A stretch of DNA of 64,000 nt from Mesobacillus jeotgali (GTDB lineage Bacteria > Bacillota > Bacilli > Bacillales > Cytobacillaceae), in contig NZ_FVZC01000007.1 of NCBI RefSeq assembly GCF_900166585.1, positions 310,001 to 374,000 on the forward strand. The letters run 5' to 3'. The translations under genes and the position numbers were made by a program. The notes under the pieces were generated by a model, which worked only from the letters and a program-made list of their open reading frames with translations, was not told the DNA's origin and ran no database searches. Shown piece by piece: positions 8,913-17,570 of the stretch (position 1 is the stretch's first letter; the number at the start of each line of letters is the position of its first letter).

Positions 8913-9503
8913 ATGTTGAAAAAGGCAAAAAAAGACTCTGCTTTAGATATTGATAACCAGGCAATGCTTGATGATGAAGAACAGCAGCCTGAGGTCATCT
9001 ACCACGAACATAGCCATAGAAAACCGGTTTTCTTTGGAACCATTCTTGCGGTAGTGTTGGCGATTGGCCTAAGCACGATTTTAGGAAGCTACTCATCGGA
9101 AGGAAGCGCCGAGGAGGTAGTCGCCAATCGAATCAGCAAGTCAACAGTAGCAGGAGAAACTCCTTTTACAGATGAAACAAATGCAGGAATTGCCGCGAGA
9201 GACTTCGAGGTAACCGTCGGTGATTCCGGAGGAGATGCAAAGATGCTGATTTGGGACTTCAATAGTGAAGACAGCGATGAAGTCCAAATTCTTGTGAATG
9301 GGCAGCCACTTAAAGAGAAGCTCATTCTTGCCAACAATCCAGCAGCCATTTCAATTCCCGTGCCAAGCACGGTGACAATCAAGGGATTGAAGGATAACGG
9401 AGGCGGCATATCCTATGCGGTAAAATTTCCAAATGACAAAATCACTTACTATAATGTGGTCAGTGTCAATGCTGGCAATACTTATACCGTGAAGCCGCTG
9501 TAG
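8913..9503 (+). CDS. Single-pass membrane protein with extracytoplasmic domain, AAA operon
   Basis: A 196-aa protein: an acidic cytoplasmic N-terminus of about 38 residues (EDEEQQ-like and His-containing), one membrane helix (about 39-58), and a ~135-residue outside domain rich in Gly, Val and Thr that looks all-beta. A GGAGGAGCG ribosome site precedes the ATG. It is the last gene of the three-gene AAA operon, closed by a strong hairpin at 9540. It is not a recognised family. A short cytosolic tail plus an external domain would suit a signal-relaying or substrate-presenting partner; this is inference. Confidence 0.75.
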   Translation: MLKKAKKDSALDIDNQAMLDDEEQQPEVIYHEHSHRKPVFFGTILAVVLAIGLSTILGSYSSEGSAEEVVANRISKSTVAGETPFTDETNAGIAARDFEVTVGDSGGDAKMLIWDFNSEDSDEVQILVNGQPLKEKLILANNPAAISIPVPSTVTIKGLKDNGGGISYAVKFPNDKITYYNVVSVNAGNTYTVKPL

Positions 9504-9539
9504 GGCCTTGTTTCAGGCGAACACGTAATCAGTAATAGA

Positions 9540-9590
9540 ATGAGCCGTATTAATTCCTTTATAGTTATGGAATTAATATGGCTCATTTTA
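9540..9590 (+). terminator. Strong terminator of the AAA operon
   Basis: An 18-bp stem ATGAGCCGTATTAATTCC (9540-9557) / GGAATTAATATGGCTCAT (9569-9586) with a single G-T pair, then TTTTA. Confidence 0.85.
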
Positions 9591-9680
9591 GGTTTGGGAG
9601 AAGGGGTCTTCACTGGAGGGAGAAGAGTCCTAAGCACGAAAAAAACGGTATTCTTGAATATGAAAGAGGGGCATGAAGTA

Positions 9681-9713
9681 AAAAGGACGGTTCTTTTGTT
9701 TATGTAAGAACCG
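9681..9713 (-). terminator. Terminator of ytoQ
   Basis: The stem CGGTTCTT (9688-9695) / AAGAACCG (9706-9713) with AAAA at 9681-9684 gives a U-tail on the minus strand, 10 bases after the ytoQ stop. Confidence 0.75.
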
Positions 9714-9723
9714 CCCCATCTTT

Positions 9724-10164
9724 CTATTCATAAATATAGCTAATGACATCAAGTGCTTGTTCCACCGTCTCTACCGTTACATTCGCTTTATTGGAAAGCT
9801 CTTTTAAAGGGTGAATCAAGGATTCCGGCCTGATGATAATGGTTGGTTTGTTCATTGCGATGGCGGTGCTTGCGTCCATAGCGGTGTTCCATTGTTTGTA
9901 TTTTTCACCAAAAAGGGCGATGACGATATCCGACTTTGCCATGAGGACTTGAGTTCTGAAGTTATTGATATCTGATGCAGCGTCATCTTTGTAGACATTG
10001 CCCGGCTGCGTGCCGAGGATTTCCTCACCGATTTGATCCGATTTATCATGGTTTGTCTGCGGTCCGACGAACGTGAGCGGCAGGTTTCTTTCCTTCGCTT
10101 TTGTTGCCACCTGATCTCGCCATTCATCGTGGATCTGCCCTGCTAAATAAACGGTTAACTTCAT
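9724..10164 (-). CDS. ytoQ: YtoQ family protein
   Basis: A 146-aa protein of the size and sequence of B. subtilis YtoQ (start MKLTVYLAGQIHDEW, then GPQTNHDKSD and DIVIALFGEKYKQWNTA). The fold resembles nucleoside 2-deoxyribosyltransferases, with a Rossmann-like YLAGQI start, but no activity has been shown as far as I know. AGGAGGGTG precedes the ATG. It is monocistronic, convergent with the AAA operon, and has its own terminator. Confidence 0.9.
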   Translation of the reverse strand: MKLTVYLAGQIHDEWRDQVATKAKERNLPLTFVGPQTNHDKSDQIGEEILGTQPGNVYKDDAASDINNFRTQVLMAKSDIVIALFGEKYKQWNTAMDASTAIAMNKPTIIIRPESLIHPLKELSNKANVTVETVEQALDVISYIYE

Positions 10165-10379
10165 TGTAACACCCTCCTAATGAAATGTTTTCTTCCTTCA
10201 TCATATAAAACTTTGCTTTGGAATCAAAGGGATTAGGCAGTGACCAGGGTCTATGCGTTCAAGATGGGTAAGTGAAGTTCGTTTGGAAAAATCATACAAA
10301 GGGTACGAAAGACCCAGGAACTTCTTTTCGGAAAGTCCGTATTACATGAAACAGAAATCGCATTTATGGAGGAAACCTA

Positions 10380-10748
10380 ATGGGATTATTATTATTTTTA
10401 ATAGTTTTGGCCGCAATCGGGGGTATTTGGTACGGATGTAGTTCCCTTCAATATAAACTGTCGAGGAAACACACAACTCATATAGGCTGGAAGACATTCG
10501 GCAACATATTGCTGCTTATAGTGAGCCCCATTGCTGTAGTAGCCTTTTCGCTCTTCCTTATGACTCAACTTAGTTTGGTATCAGACCAGAGCGGCCAGGG
10601 AATTGGCTGGTTATACGTAATCTATTTCATGCTGCAAATCATCGTCATACCAGCGAAAGTTATCTATTTAACAGTTTTTCATTTTGTCGTTAAAAAGAAG
10701 AGGGGAAAATTAGTAATTGATGATCATTATAAAAGGCTGTTTTCGTAA
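10380..10748 (+). CDS. Small membrane protein, unknown; 3' end formed by a repeat element
   Basis: A 122-aa protein with an N-terminal helix (2-22) and two further hydrophobic segments (about 38-62 and 76-100), then a basic tail. The ATG is preceded by TGGAGGAAACCTA. The last five codons and the stop (10734-10748) lie inside the left end of the 187-bp repeat at 10733-10919, so the natural C-terminus may have been replaced when the element arrived. No family is recognised. Confidence 0.65.
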   Translation: MGLLLFLIVLAAIGGIWYGCSSLQYKLSRKHTTHIGWKTFGNILLLIVSPIAVVAFSLFLMTQLSLVSDQSGQGIGWLYVIYFMLQIIVIPAKVIYLTVFHFVVKKKRGKLVIDDHYKRLFS

Positions 10749-10919
10749 AGATTGTTGTTAAAATCCTAAAGCCGATTTTAACGTGATTATAGCCATTTTG
10801 TAGGTCGGTACTAAGTTGGCAAGCTCTTTTCTCTTTAGAAGCGTTCATTTTGTGCAGAAACTTAGGCAATTCCATCCTATTTTGTCATCAATAGCAACAA
10901 AGTTTGAGAAAAGAGCCTT
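10733..10919 (+). mobile_element. 187-bp MITE-like element, copy 1
   Basis: A 187-bp segment with imperfect terminal inverted repeats (AAGGCTGTTTTC at the left, GAAAAGAGCCTT at the right, 11 of 12 matching). The same segment occurs inverted at 45059-45245, again exactly 187 bp. By hand count they differ at about 12 positions (about 94% identity). It carries no convincing gene. Equal length, matching ends and AT-rich flanks suggest a non-autonomous mobile element or structured intergenic repeat. No target duplication is evident. Confidence 0.75.
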
Positions 10920-10948
10920 ATAAAAAGATTTAAGAAGGAGGGAGAGAT

Positions 10949-11230
10949 ATGAATCATAAAAAGTTCTCCCGTTTTGAGAATTTTTACTTCATCGCTGTAT
11001 TTACCATTGCTTTTACCTATTTATACTCGGTCCAGGAGAATGGGGTCATAGATGTCGGAGAGCAAATATATCAGCTTCTGTTCTTAGGATTCCTGTTTTT
11101 TATTGGACTAATATTAACAACAATCAAATACTCGGCCAAAGAAGGGAAAGTCAATAAGAAAGCCGTGTTTATAACTGTTATATTCTTTCTCATCTGTATT
11201 CTTGTGAGGGTTCTATTGAGTGTGGTGTAA
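10949..11230 (+). CDS. Small three-TM membrane protein, tandem family member 1
   Basis: A 93-aa protein with three predicted membrane helices (about 12-29, 43-62 and 73-92) and a short basic loop with GKVNKKA before the last helix. AAGGAGGGAGAGAT precedes the ATG. It is the first and most divergent of six tandem, same-strand small genes (10949-12930) sharing size, topology and the basic K-K motif before the last helix. It begins 30 bases after the 187-bp element. No known family is recognised. Confidence 0.7.
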   Translation: MNHKKFSRFENFYFIAVFTIAFTYLYSVQENGVIDVGEQIYQLLFLGFLFFIGLILTTIKYSAKEGKVNKKAVFITVIFFLICILVRVLLSVV

Positions 11231-11329
11231 TTCTTACGCTGCTAGTGGAATATTAATTGTGCCTGGGCCGATTAGAGTGTAATCAAGCAATAACAAAACG
11301 ATATAGTCTTGGTTGTGGGGGTAATACGA

Positions 11330-11623
11330 ATGAAGAAAAACACTATGAAATCCATATCCTATATATATAACATTCTAGTGTTTGGCAGTTTTTTTATATG
11401 GGGATTCTCTGTTCAAAGTGAGGAGGGATTAGTGTACCCCGCTGAACATAAATTCCTTTTAACAATATTCTTGATTTTGATGTTTATAGGAATGGTCTTG
11501 GCTGGGGTAAATCTCAGCAGTGTAAAGGAGAAAGGTGATGCCATTACCCGCAAAACCTGGATTACCGGGATTATTATGGCCTTTATATTTATTATTTTTA
11601 AGGTAGTATCTTCAGTTAAGTAA
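11330..11623 (+). CDS. Small three-TM membrane protein, tandem family member 2 (type A)
   Basis: A 97-aa protein starting MKKNTMKSISYIYNILVF. The ATG at 11330 with GGGGGT upstream is preferred to the in-frame GTG at 11309. It shares with member 4 (11959) the motifs ILVFGSF, SVKEKG and ITRK, so the two are close paralogues. Three membrane helices are predicted. It alternates with type B genes (A-B-A-B). Confidence 0.72.
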   Translation: MKKNTMKSISYIYNILVFGSFFIWGFSVQSEEGLVYPAEHKFLLTIFLILMFIGMVLAGVNLSSVKEKGDAITRKTWITGIIMAFIFIIFKVVSSVK

Positions 11624-11645
11624 AATATCAGGAGTAGGTGATGGA

Positions 11646-11936
11646 ATGTCCAAGAAGGTACTCAGTTATATCTCCGGGATTACCGTTTTAGTGACTATAC
11701 CAGCGTTTTTTATATGGGCTTATTTTGCTAAGGATCAACATGGAAAGGTACATCTGGAGGGGAACGAGTTTACCGCATATCTATTTCTAGCGCTCTCCCT
11801 TTTGGCGGTAACAACAGGATCCATTGCCTTGAGGGGCACAAAAGAAAATAATAACAAAGTCAGTAAAAAAACGGTTCTCTCCGGTCTGGCTGTGGCAGTC
11901 ATCTTCGTTCTGTGGAGACTGTCATTAACTAGGTAA
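11646..11936 (+). CDS. Small three-TM membrane protein, tandem family member 3 (type B)
   Basis: A 96-aa protein starting MSKKVLSYISGITVLV. It shares GSIALRGTKE, KVSKKTVLSGLA and LWRLS with member 5 (12274). Three membrane helices, with the basic SKK motif before the last. AGGAGTAGGTGATGG lies upstream. It starts 22 bases after member 2 and probably shares its transcript. Confidence 0.72.
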   Translation: MSKKVLSYISGITVLVTIPAFFIWAYFAKDQHGKVHLEGNEFTAYLFLALSLLAVTTGSIALRGTKENNNKVSKKTVLSGLAVAVIFVLWRLSLTR

Positions 11937-11958
11937 CGGAAAGACAGAGGTGTGGTCA

Positions 11959-12252
11959 TTGAAGAAAAAAACTTTAACTGTCATTTCCTACTTATACAGC
12001 ATTTTGGTTTTCGGTAGTTTTTGTATACGGGGATATCTTGTGGAAAAAGAAGAGGGAGTGATTGACCCGACGAAACATGAGATGCCTCTAATTCTATTTG
12101 TTGGCCTCATGCTTATAGGCGTCGTTATGGCGGGAGTTGATTTTAATAGTGTAAAAGAGAAGGGCAGCAAAATAACACGAAAATCGGTCCTGACGGGGAT
12201 CGTAATCGGTCTGCTATTTGTTTTTTGGGGTGTTGTAAGGTCTTTAGATTAA
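11959..12252 (+). CDS. Small three-TM membrane protein, tandem family member 4 (type A)
   Basis: A 97-aa protein starting at TTG 11959 (MKKKTLTVISYLYSILVF), chosen because it aligns end to end with member 2 and follows AGAGGTG; the upstream in-frame GTG at 11950 would add three residues. Motifs ILVFGSF, AGVDFNSVKEKG and ITRKS match member 2. The A-B pair 11330-11936 and the A-B pair 11959-12567 look like one ancestral duplication. Confidence 0.7.
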   Translation: MKKKTLTVISYLYSILVFGSFCIRGYLVEKEEGVIDPTKHEMPLILFVGLMLIGVVMAGVDFNSVKEKGSKITRKSVLTGIVIGLLFVFWGVVRSLD

Positions 12253-12273
12253 TAAAAATAAGCAGGTGATGGT

Positions 12274-12567
12274 ATGTCAGAGAAGGTATTGACTTATATA
12301 ACAGGAATCATCATTTCTATTACTATACTTGGCTTTTTCTTATGGATTTACAATGTTGAAGCAAATGCAGATGGAAATATTCCGTATGAAGGCAATGAAA
12401 CTTACTTTTACTTATTCTTGGGTTTATGTATAGCTGGCTTGATCACAGGATCAATTAGTTTAAAAGCCACGAATGAAAAAGGCGATAAGATTAGTAAAAA
12501 AACCATCCTTTCTGGATTGGCATTTGCTGTGATGTTTTTTCTGTGGAGACTATCGGTTTCGTTGTAG
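12274..12567 (+). CDS. Small three-TM membrane protein, tandem family member 5 (type B)
   Basis: A 97-aa protein starting MSEKVLTYITGIIISITI, the closest paralogue of member 3 (GSISLKATNEKG, KISKKTILSGLAFAV, LWRLS). AGCAGGTGATGGT lies upstream. The end of this gene (LWRLSVSL) is followed 68 bases later by the frameshifted sixth copy. Confidence 0.72.
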   Translation: MSEKVLTYITGIIISITILGFFLWIYNVEANADGNIPYEGNETYFYLFLGLCIAGLITGSISLKATNEKGDKISKKTILSGLAFAVMFFLWRLSVSL

Positions 12568-12635
12568 GAAACTGCATGACCAGGTAAGTTTGAGATTCTG
12601 CATGAGCGGTCACTGCACTGTAGATGAGGTGAAAA

Positions 12636-12930
12636 ATGAAAAAGGCAACATGGACTAAAATTACATATATAATATCTACTGACATTAGGAATATCTTTCA
12701 CAGTATTTGCTTTTAATGTTGCTGATGAAAATTGGAATATTGATTTCTTAGAACATAAAGAAACCATGACCTGGTATCTTGGGCTTTCTTTTATAGGATT
12801 GGTTTTGACTGCGGTGGATTTAGCCGGAGTAAGAGACAAAAGCGAAAAAATTAGCAATAGAGTTGTTTTTACTGGGTTATCCATCGGTTGTATTTTCGTA
12901 ATCTGGAGACTTCTCATGACCCTTTTTTAG
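12636..12930 (+). pseudogene. Frameshifted tandem family member 6
   Basis: The ATG at 12636 follows GATGAGGTG and opens a frame (MKKATWTKITYII) that stops after 26 codons. Shifting the frame near 12675 restores a paralogue reading LTLGISFTVFAFNV, then AVDLAGVRDKSEKIS and a final IWRLL, ending at the TAG of 12928-12930. One insertion or a two-base deletion explains it. It is either a recent pseudogene or a sequencing error in the A-rich tract. Confidence 0.75.
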
Positions 12931-13037
12931 ACGTGTTGGATGGAATATTGGCCCAGCAGGACTGTGGCACTATTTCTGGAATACAGAAAATTATTCCTAT
13001 ACAATAGTGACATAGAAGAGTAAATGTGGTGATTTAT

Positions 13038-13727
13038 TTGTTGAAGCTTTTGCTGATAGAGGATGATGCTTCGCTGTTCCATGAAATCAGGGAGCGTCTG
13101 ACTCAGTGGTCGTATGAGGTGTATGGGGTAACGGATTTCGGCGATGTGATGAAGGATTTTACCAGGATTAAGCCAGACCTGGTAATTATTGATATCCAGC
13201 TGCCGAGGTTTGATGGCTTTCATTGGTGCCGGATGATTCGGTCCCATTCGAATGTGCCGATTATTTTTCTTTCTTCCCGTGACCACCCAACCGACATGGT
13301 CATGTCGATGCAGCTGGGGGCGGATGATTTTGTCCAAAAGCCGTTCCATTTCGATGTGCTGATTGCTAAAATTCAGGCAATCCTGCGCCGTGCCTATAAT
13401 TATAGTGTGACGCAGAACCAGCTCAAAACATGGTGCGGGGCAACGATTGATTATGATAAGAATACAGTTGAAAATGAGATTGGCCGGATTGAATTGACCA
13501 AGAATGAAATCTTCATCTTAAAGCTGCTGATTGATCAGAAGAACAAAATTGTCAGCCGTGATGAGGTAATTAACAGCCTGTGGGATGATAAGCGGTTCAT
13601 TAGCGACAACACGCTGACGGTTAACGTCAATCGTCTCCGGAAAAAGCTGGATGAACTAGGGCTTGGCCATAAAATTGAAACGAAGGTCGGCCAGGGTTAC
13701 ATGGCTGTTGAAGAGGAACAAATCTGA
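13038..13727 (+). CDS. bceR: BceR-type response regulator
   Basis: An OmpR-family regulator of the bacitracin-sensing Bce class. Receiver domain about 1-115 with acidic D9/D10, phospho-acceptor D52 and the QLGADDFVQKPFHFDV segment typical of BceR; winged-helix DNA-binding domain about 130-229 (LTKNEIFILK, NTLTVNVNRLRKKL). The start is taken as TTG 13038 because GTGGTGAT lies 5-6 bases upstream and BceR proteins begin near MxKLLLIEDD; the GTG at 13026 is the alternative. It overlaps bceS by one base. Once phosphorylated by BceS it should activate bceAB through the site at 14726. Confidence 0.92.
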   Translation: MLKLLLIEDDASLFHEIRERLTQWSYEVYGVTDFGDVMKDFTRIKPDLVIIDIQLPRFDGFHWCRMIRSHSNVPIIFLSSRDHPTDMVMSMQLGADDFVQKPFHFDVLIAKIQAILRRAYNYSVTQNQLKTWCGATIDYDKNTVENEIGRIELTKNEIFILKLLIDQKNKIVSRDEVINSLWDDKRFISDNTLTVNVNRLRKKLDELGLGHKIETKVGQGYMAVEEEQI

Positions 13728-14728
13728 TGTTTACTGCATATCTAAAGGAGCGCCGAAGCTGGATCATGTTATTCTTGCTGCTCCAGTTCCTCGCGCTTTT
13801 TATCGCTTATATTGATTCGGCTGTTCCCTTGAAGTCTATCCTTTATTATGTTTTTCTTTCCCTCATTATTTTTGTCATTTTTTTAGTGATACGTTACCAG
13901 AAAGAAACGAAATTTTATCAAGAGATGAAAGAAGCGGAAGATCTCCTTGATTTTTCTAACAGAGAAATACTCAGTCCTTTAGAAGAGATTGTATCGGAAA
14001 GCATCGGCTATCATTTTGAAGCGTTGAAAAATGCCGTTTCCGAGAATGAACGTAAACTGGATGAGGAAAAGGATGAATTGCTTTCCTGGATTCATGAAGT
14101 GAAAACTCCGCTGACCGCTTTGAGATTGATGATTGACCGGCTTGAGGACCAGACGCTCAAAAAGGAAATGACCTATGAGTGGCTGCGGATTCACCTTTTA
14201 TTGGACCGGCAGCTGCATCAGAAACGAATTCCGTTTATGGAAAATGATTTATATATTGAACAGACCGATTTGGAGAGTGTGATTTTCGAGGAGATCAAAA
14301 CCCTTCAGTCCTGGTGCATCCAAAAAGGCATCGGTTTTGATATTGACCTGAAATCGGATGAAGTTATGACCGATGCAAAATGGCTTGCCTTTATCCTTCG
14401 CCAGCTGATGACCAATGCGGTTAAGTACAGCGATGCATCCGATATCCTTATAAGAAGCTATCTGCGTGACGGGCAGACGATCCTCGAAGTTGCGGATGCT
14501 GGCAGAGGCATCGATTCCAGGGATTTGCCCCGCATATTTGATAAAGGTTTTACCTCTACTGCTCATCACCACGATAATGCCGCAACAGGAATGGGACTAT
14601 ACCTGGCGAGCAGGGCTGCAGGCTCGCTGAAAATCAGGATTGATGTTGAATCCTCACCAGGCATAGGAAGTACTTTCAGGCTTACCTTTCCGAAAAGCAA
14701 TGAATTTGTCCAGATAACAGGCATGTGA
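13727..14728 (+). CDS. bceS: BceS-type intramembrane-sensing histidine kinase
   Basis: A 333-aa kinase with two N-terminal membrane helices (about 14-32 and 38-56) and almost no extracellular loop, the pattern of kinases that sense through their ABC transporter. The phospho-acceptor is H123 in SWIHEVKTPL. HATPase_c follows with N box (about 225-232), DAGRGI and GMGLYLA motifs. It partners with BceB: in B. subtilis the transporter, not the kinase, detects bacitracin flux. Its stop lies inside the BceR operator. Confidence 0.92.
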   Translation: MFTAYLKERRSWIMLFLLLQFLALFIAYIDSAVPLKSILYYVFLSLIIFVIFLVIRYQKETKFYQEMKEAEDLLDFSNREILSPLEEIVSESIGYHFEALKNAVSENERKLDEEKDELLSWIHEVKTPLTALRLMIDRLEDQTLKKEMTYEWLRIHLLLDRQLHQKRIPFMENDLYIEQTDLESVIFEEIKTLQSWCIQKGIGFDIDLKSDEVMTDAKWLAFILRQLMTNAVKYSDASDILIRSYLRDGQTILEVADAGRGIDSRDLPRIFDKGFTSTAHHHDNAATGMGLYLASRAAGSLKIRIDVESSPGIGSTFRLTFPKSNEFVQITGM

Positions 14729-14739
14729 CAAAAATGTCA
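14726..14739 (+). promoter_or_regulatory. BceR binding site upstream of bceAB
   Basis: The 14-mer TGACAAAAATGTCA fits the BceR-type consensus T-N-A-C-A-N4-T-G-T-N-A exactly, inside a longer palindrome GGCATGTGAC / GTCACATGCC (14720-14745). It overlaps the bceS stop codon and is centred about 75 bases upstream of the expected bceAB transcription start. The hairpin may also attenuate read-through from bceRS. Confidence 0.85.
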
Positions 14740-14770
14740 CATGCCTTTGCTCATTTGTTCGCTGATTCGA

Positions 14771-14799
14771 AGGAAGGCAATCAGGCTGGATTCTATAAT
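14771..14799 (+). promoter_or_regulatory. Activator-dependent bceAB promoter
   Basis: A perfect TATAAT at 14794-14799 with no good -35 at 17 bases spacing (AGGAAG at 14771-14776), as expected for a promoter that needs BceR bound upstream. Confidence 0.6.
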
Positions 14800-14827
14800 G
14801 AAATTATTAAAGAAAGGAAGTGCTGAA

Positions 14828-15589
14828 ATGATTTTATTGGAAGCGGCCAAACTACATAAAACCTATGGGAATAAATTTAATAAACAGGAAGTCTTGAAAG
14901 GGCTCGATCTAAGAATTTTCAAAGGGGAATTCGTAAGCATCATGGGTGCTTCTGGATCGGGCAAGACGACGCTGCTGAATGTCCTTTCTTCAATCGACAA
15001 AGTCACCAATGGCTCAATTAAGATTGAGGGGAAGGATATTACCGGAATGAAGGAAAAGCAGCTGGCGGAATTCCGCAAGCAGCATTTGGGATTTTTGTTT
15101 CAGGATTACAATCTGCTCGATACTCTGACTGTGAAGGAGAATATTCTTTTGCCGCTCTCGGTGAGCAAGACTCCTAAGAAGGAAGCGGATCAAAGATTCG
15201 AGAAACTGGCCAGTGAGCTCGGAATCATTGAGCTGCAGGATAAGTATCCAAATGAAATTTCAGGTGGACAAAAGCAGCGTACGTCTGCTGCGCGAGCTTT
15301 CATCCACGACCCGAGTATCATTTTTGCCGATGAACCGACGGGCGCACTGGATTCAAAATCAGCCTCAGACCTATTGAATAAACTGAGTGACTTGAACCAA
15401 AAACGGCAGGCGACCATCCTCATGGTCACTCATGATCCAGTGGCGGCAAGCTACTGCGGACGGGTTATTTTTATAAAGGATGGGCTCATTTATACAGAAT
15501 TGAATAAAGGCGACCAGACGAGACAGGAATTTTTCAAGGATATCATGAAAACCCAGAGCGTATTGGGCGGTGTACATCATGAGCGTTAA
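14828..15589 (+). CDS. bceA: Bacitracin-type ABC transporter ATP-binding protein
   Basis: A 253-aa ABC ATPase, the length of B. subtilis BceA. Walker [11 protein letters not shown]-loop [10 protein letters not shown], signature SGGQKQR, Walker B IIFADEP and H-loop THD are all present. The ATG at 14828 with AGAAAGGAAGTG upstream is chosen over the longer frame from 14741, which would run through the promoter. It overlaps bceB by 11 bases. Expected role: energising removal or release of bacitracin-type peptides bound to undecaprenyl pyrophosphate, and signalling to BceS. Confidence 0.93.
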   Translation: MILLEAAKLHKTYGNKFNKQEVLKGLDLRIFKGEFVSIMGASGSGKTTLLNVLSSIDKVTNGSIKIEGKDITGMKEKQLAEFRKQHLGFLFQDYNLLDTLTVKENILLPLSVSKTPKKEADQRFEKLASELGIIELQDKYPNEISGGQKQRTSAARAFIHDPSIIFADEPTGALDSKSASDLLNKLSDLNQKRQATILMVTHDPVAASYCGRVIFIKDGLIYTELNKGDQTRQEFFKDIMKTQSVLGGVHHER

Positions 15590-17519
15590 GCAACTCATTC
15601 TTCGCAATTTGAAAAAGAACCTTAAAAACTATTACTTGTATGTTTTTGCGCTCATGTTCAGTGTCGCTCTCTACTTCGCCTTTGTCACCCTCCAATATGA
15701 TCCGTCCATGGATGAGACGAAGGGTTCCATCAAAGGTGGAGCGGCGATTAAATCGGCCTCTGTCCTGCTCGTTGGTATCGTCGCTATATTCCTGACATAC
15801 GCCAATAATATTTTTATTAAAAGAAGAAGCAAGGAGATCGGGTTATTTCAGCTGGTTGGAATGACAAAGGGTAAAATCTTCCGTATTCTTAGCATTGAAA
15901 ACTTTCTGCTGTATTATGGCTCTTTAATTGCGGGTGTCTTCCTGGGCTTCTCTTTTTCCAAGTTAATCATCATGATTCTATTCAAAGTTACACAGGTTAA
16001 AGGAATTGCGACGCTCCATTTTTCTGGGAAAGCCCTTGTACAGACACTGATTGTTTTTTCAATCATCTATGTATTGATGCTTATGCTCAATTTTATTTTC
16101 ATTAAAAGACAAAGTATCCTGGCGCTGTTCAGGGTTATTTCCAATACAGAGGGCAGGGTTAAAAGGGTTTCTTTCTGGGAAATGCTGATTGGTTTTCTGG
16201 GAATTGTGCTGATTGGGATCGGATATTATGTGTCATCCAAGCTGTTCGATGGGGACTTCACCACCATGAACGCACTCTTTTTCGCAATGGTGTTTATTTT
16301 AGCTTCGGTCATCTTCGGGACATATCTGTTCTATAAAGGGTCTGTCAGCTTTATGGCCAATATCATCCGAAAAAAGAAGGGCGGCTATCTTAATATCAAT
16401 GAAGTGCTTTCGTTATCCTCGATCATGTTCAGGATGAAGTCGAACGCGCTGCTGTTGACGATTATTACCACCGTATCCGCCCTTGCTATTGGATTGTTGT
16501 CGTTAAGCTATATTTCCTATTATTCCGCAGAGCAGAGTGCGAAAAATTACGTTCCAGCCAACTTTGCATTTGTCGACCCTGAATCTGCGGCTGATTTCAC
16601 AAAACAGTTGGAATCCAATGGGATCGGTTTCATGGAAAATAGGATTGAGGTCCTTCAGGCAGTTATGAACGCTGAGGAAATCATTGGCTTGAAAATGGAG
16701 GAGTATACACAGGATCCTGCAGCGATGAGTGTTTCGGTCATTAGCGAGAACACTTATGGACAAAAAGAAGTGGGCGTGGAAGAGGCCTATTTGACTGGTT
16801 ACAGTGATATCATGATGAAATTTATTTCTATGAAAGATTCAGGGCCGATTGAGATCATCGGAAAAAATAACGCTATTCCTCTGCATTATTTTGGAATGGA
16901 AAAGGAATATCCAGTTTCGAGGTACTTCGGGGGTTCACCGGTGGCTGTGGTGGATGAGTCCGTGTTTGAGAAGTTAAAGAATGATTTGGATCCTTCCATT
17001 CAAAAAGGCTCCTCCTTGTATATCGGCATTGATATTCAAGATGATAGTGAATTGGAGAGGGCGAATGAACTGTTCAATGAGAAGCAATATGGTGAGACGG
17101 GTATGAATGAATCACGCCTGGACAGTGAAAATACTCATAAGAAACAGATGGGCCTCACCATGTTCATTGTCGGTTTCCTCGGGCTGACCTTCCTCGTCAC
17201 GTCTGGATGCATCCTTTATTTTAAACAAATGGATCAGACTGATGACGAGAAACCGAGCTATACGATTTTAAGGAAGCTAGGTTTCACCCAGGGAGATTTA
17301 TTAAAAGGAATCCAGGCAAAACAGGCGTTCAACTTCGGCATACCATTGGCCATCGGCCTTCTGCACAGCTACTTCGCCGTAAAATCGGGCTGGTTCTTCT
17401 TCGGAACGGAATTATGGTGGCCAATGCTGGTTGTCATGGGGCTTTATACAGTCTTGTATTCCATATTTGCGATTCTATCGGTGATCCATTCAAAGAAAGT
17501 CATCCGGGAATCTCTTTAA
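15579..17519 (+). CDS. bceB: Bacitracin-type ABC transporter permease
   Basis: A 646-aa FtsX-like permease with ten membrane helices and the large (~200-residue) extracellular domain between helices 7 and 8 (about 330-530) that defines BceB-type permeases and binds the antibiotic-lipid target. The ATG at 15579 ([14 protein letters not shown]) gives the canonical length. It is the last gene of the locus, followed by a terminator. The gene order RS-AB and the operator support a self-contained peptide-antibiotic resistance module. Confidence 0.93.
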   Translation: MSVKQLILRNLKKNLKNYYLYVFALMFSVALYFAFVTLQYDPSMDETKGSIKGGAAIKSASVLLVGIVAIFLTYANNIFIKRRSKEIGLFQLVGMTKGKIFRILSIENFLLYYGSLIAGVFLGFSFSKLIIMILFKVTQVKGIATLHFSGKALVQTLIVFSIIYVLMLMLNFIFIKRQSILALFRVISNTEGRVKRVSFWEMLIGFLGIVLIGIGYYVSSKLFDGDFTTMNALFFAMVFILASVIFGTYLFYKGSVSFMANIIRKKKGGYLNINEVLSLSSIMFRMKSNALLLTIITTVSALAIGLLSLSYISYYSAEQSAKNYVPANFAFVDPESAADFTKQLESNGIGFMENRIEVLQAVMNAEEIIGLKMEEYTQDPAAMSVSVISENTYGQKEVGVEEAYLTGYSDIMMKFISMKDSGPIEIIGKNNAIPLHYFGMEKEYPVSRYFGGSPVAVVDESVFEKLKNDLDPSIQKGSSLYIGIDIQDDSELERANELFNEKQYGETGMNESRLDSENTHKKQMGLTMFIVGFLGLTFLVTSGCILYFKQMDQTDDEKPSYTILRKLGFTQGDLLKGIQAKQAFNFGIPLAIGLLHSYFAVKSGWFFFGTELWWPMLVVMGLYTVLYSIFAILSVIHSKKVIRESL

Positions 17520-17520
17520 C

Positions 17521-17559
17521 AGAAGCGCAGGGTATTTGCCCTGTGCCTTCTTGTTTTTT
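17521..17559 (+). terminator. Terminator after bceB
   Basis: AGAAG-CGCAGGG / CCCTGTG-CTTCT stem around a TATTTG loop with one bulge, then TTGTTTTTT. Confidence 0.85.
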
Positions 17560-17570
17560 GGTTCATTCAA

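Noticed and set aside
10690..10875. Minus-strand 61-codon frame within the 187-bp element
   Set aside because: It runs across the element boundary into the neighbouring gene and has no ribosome site; copy 2 does not keep the same frame limits.
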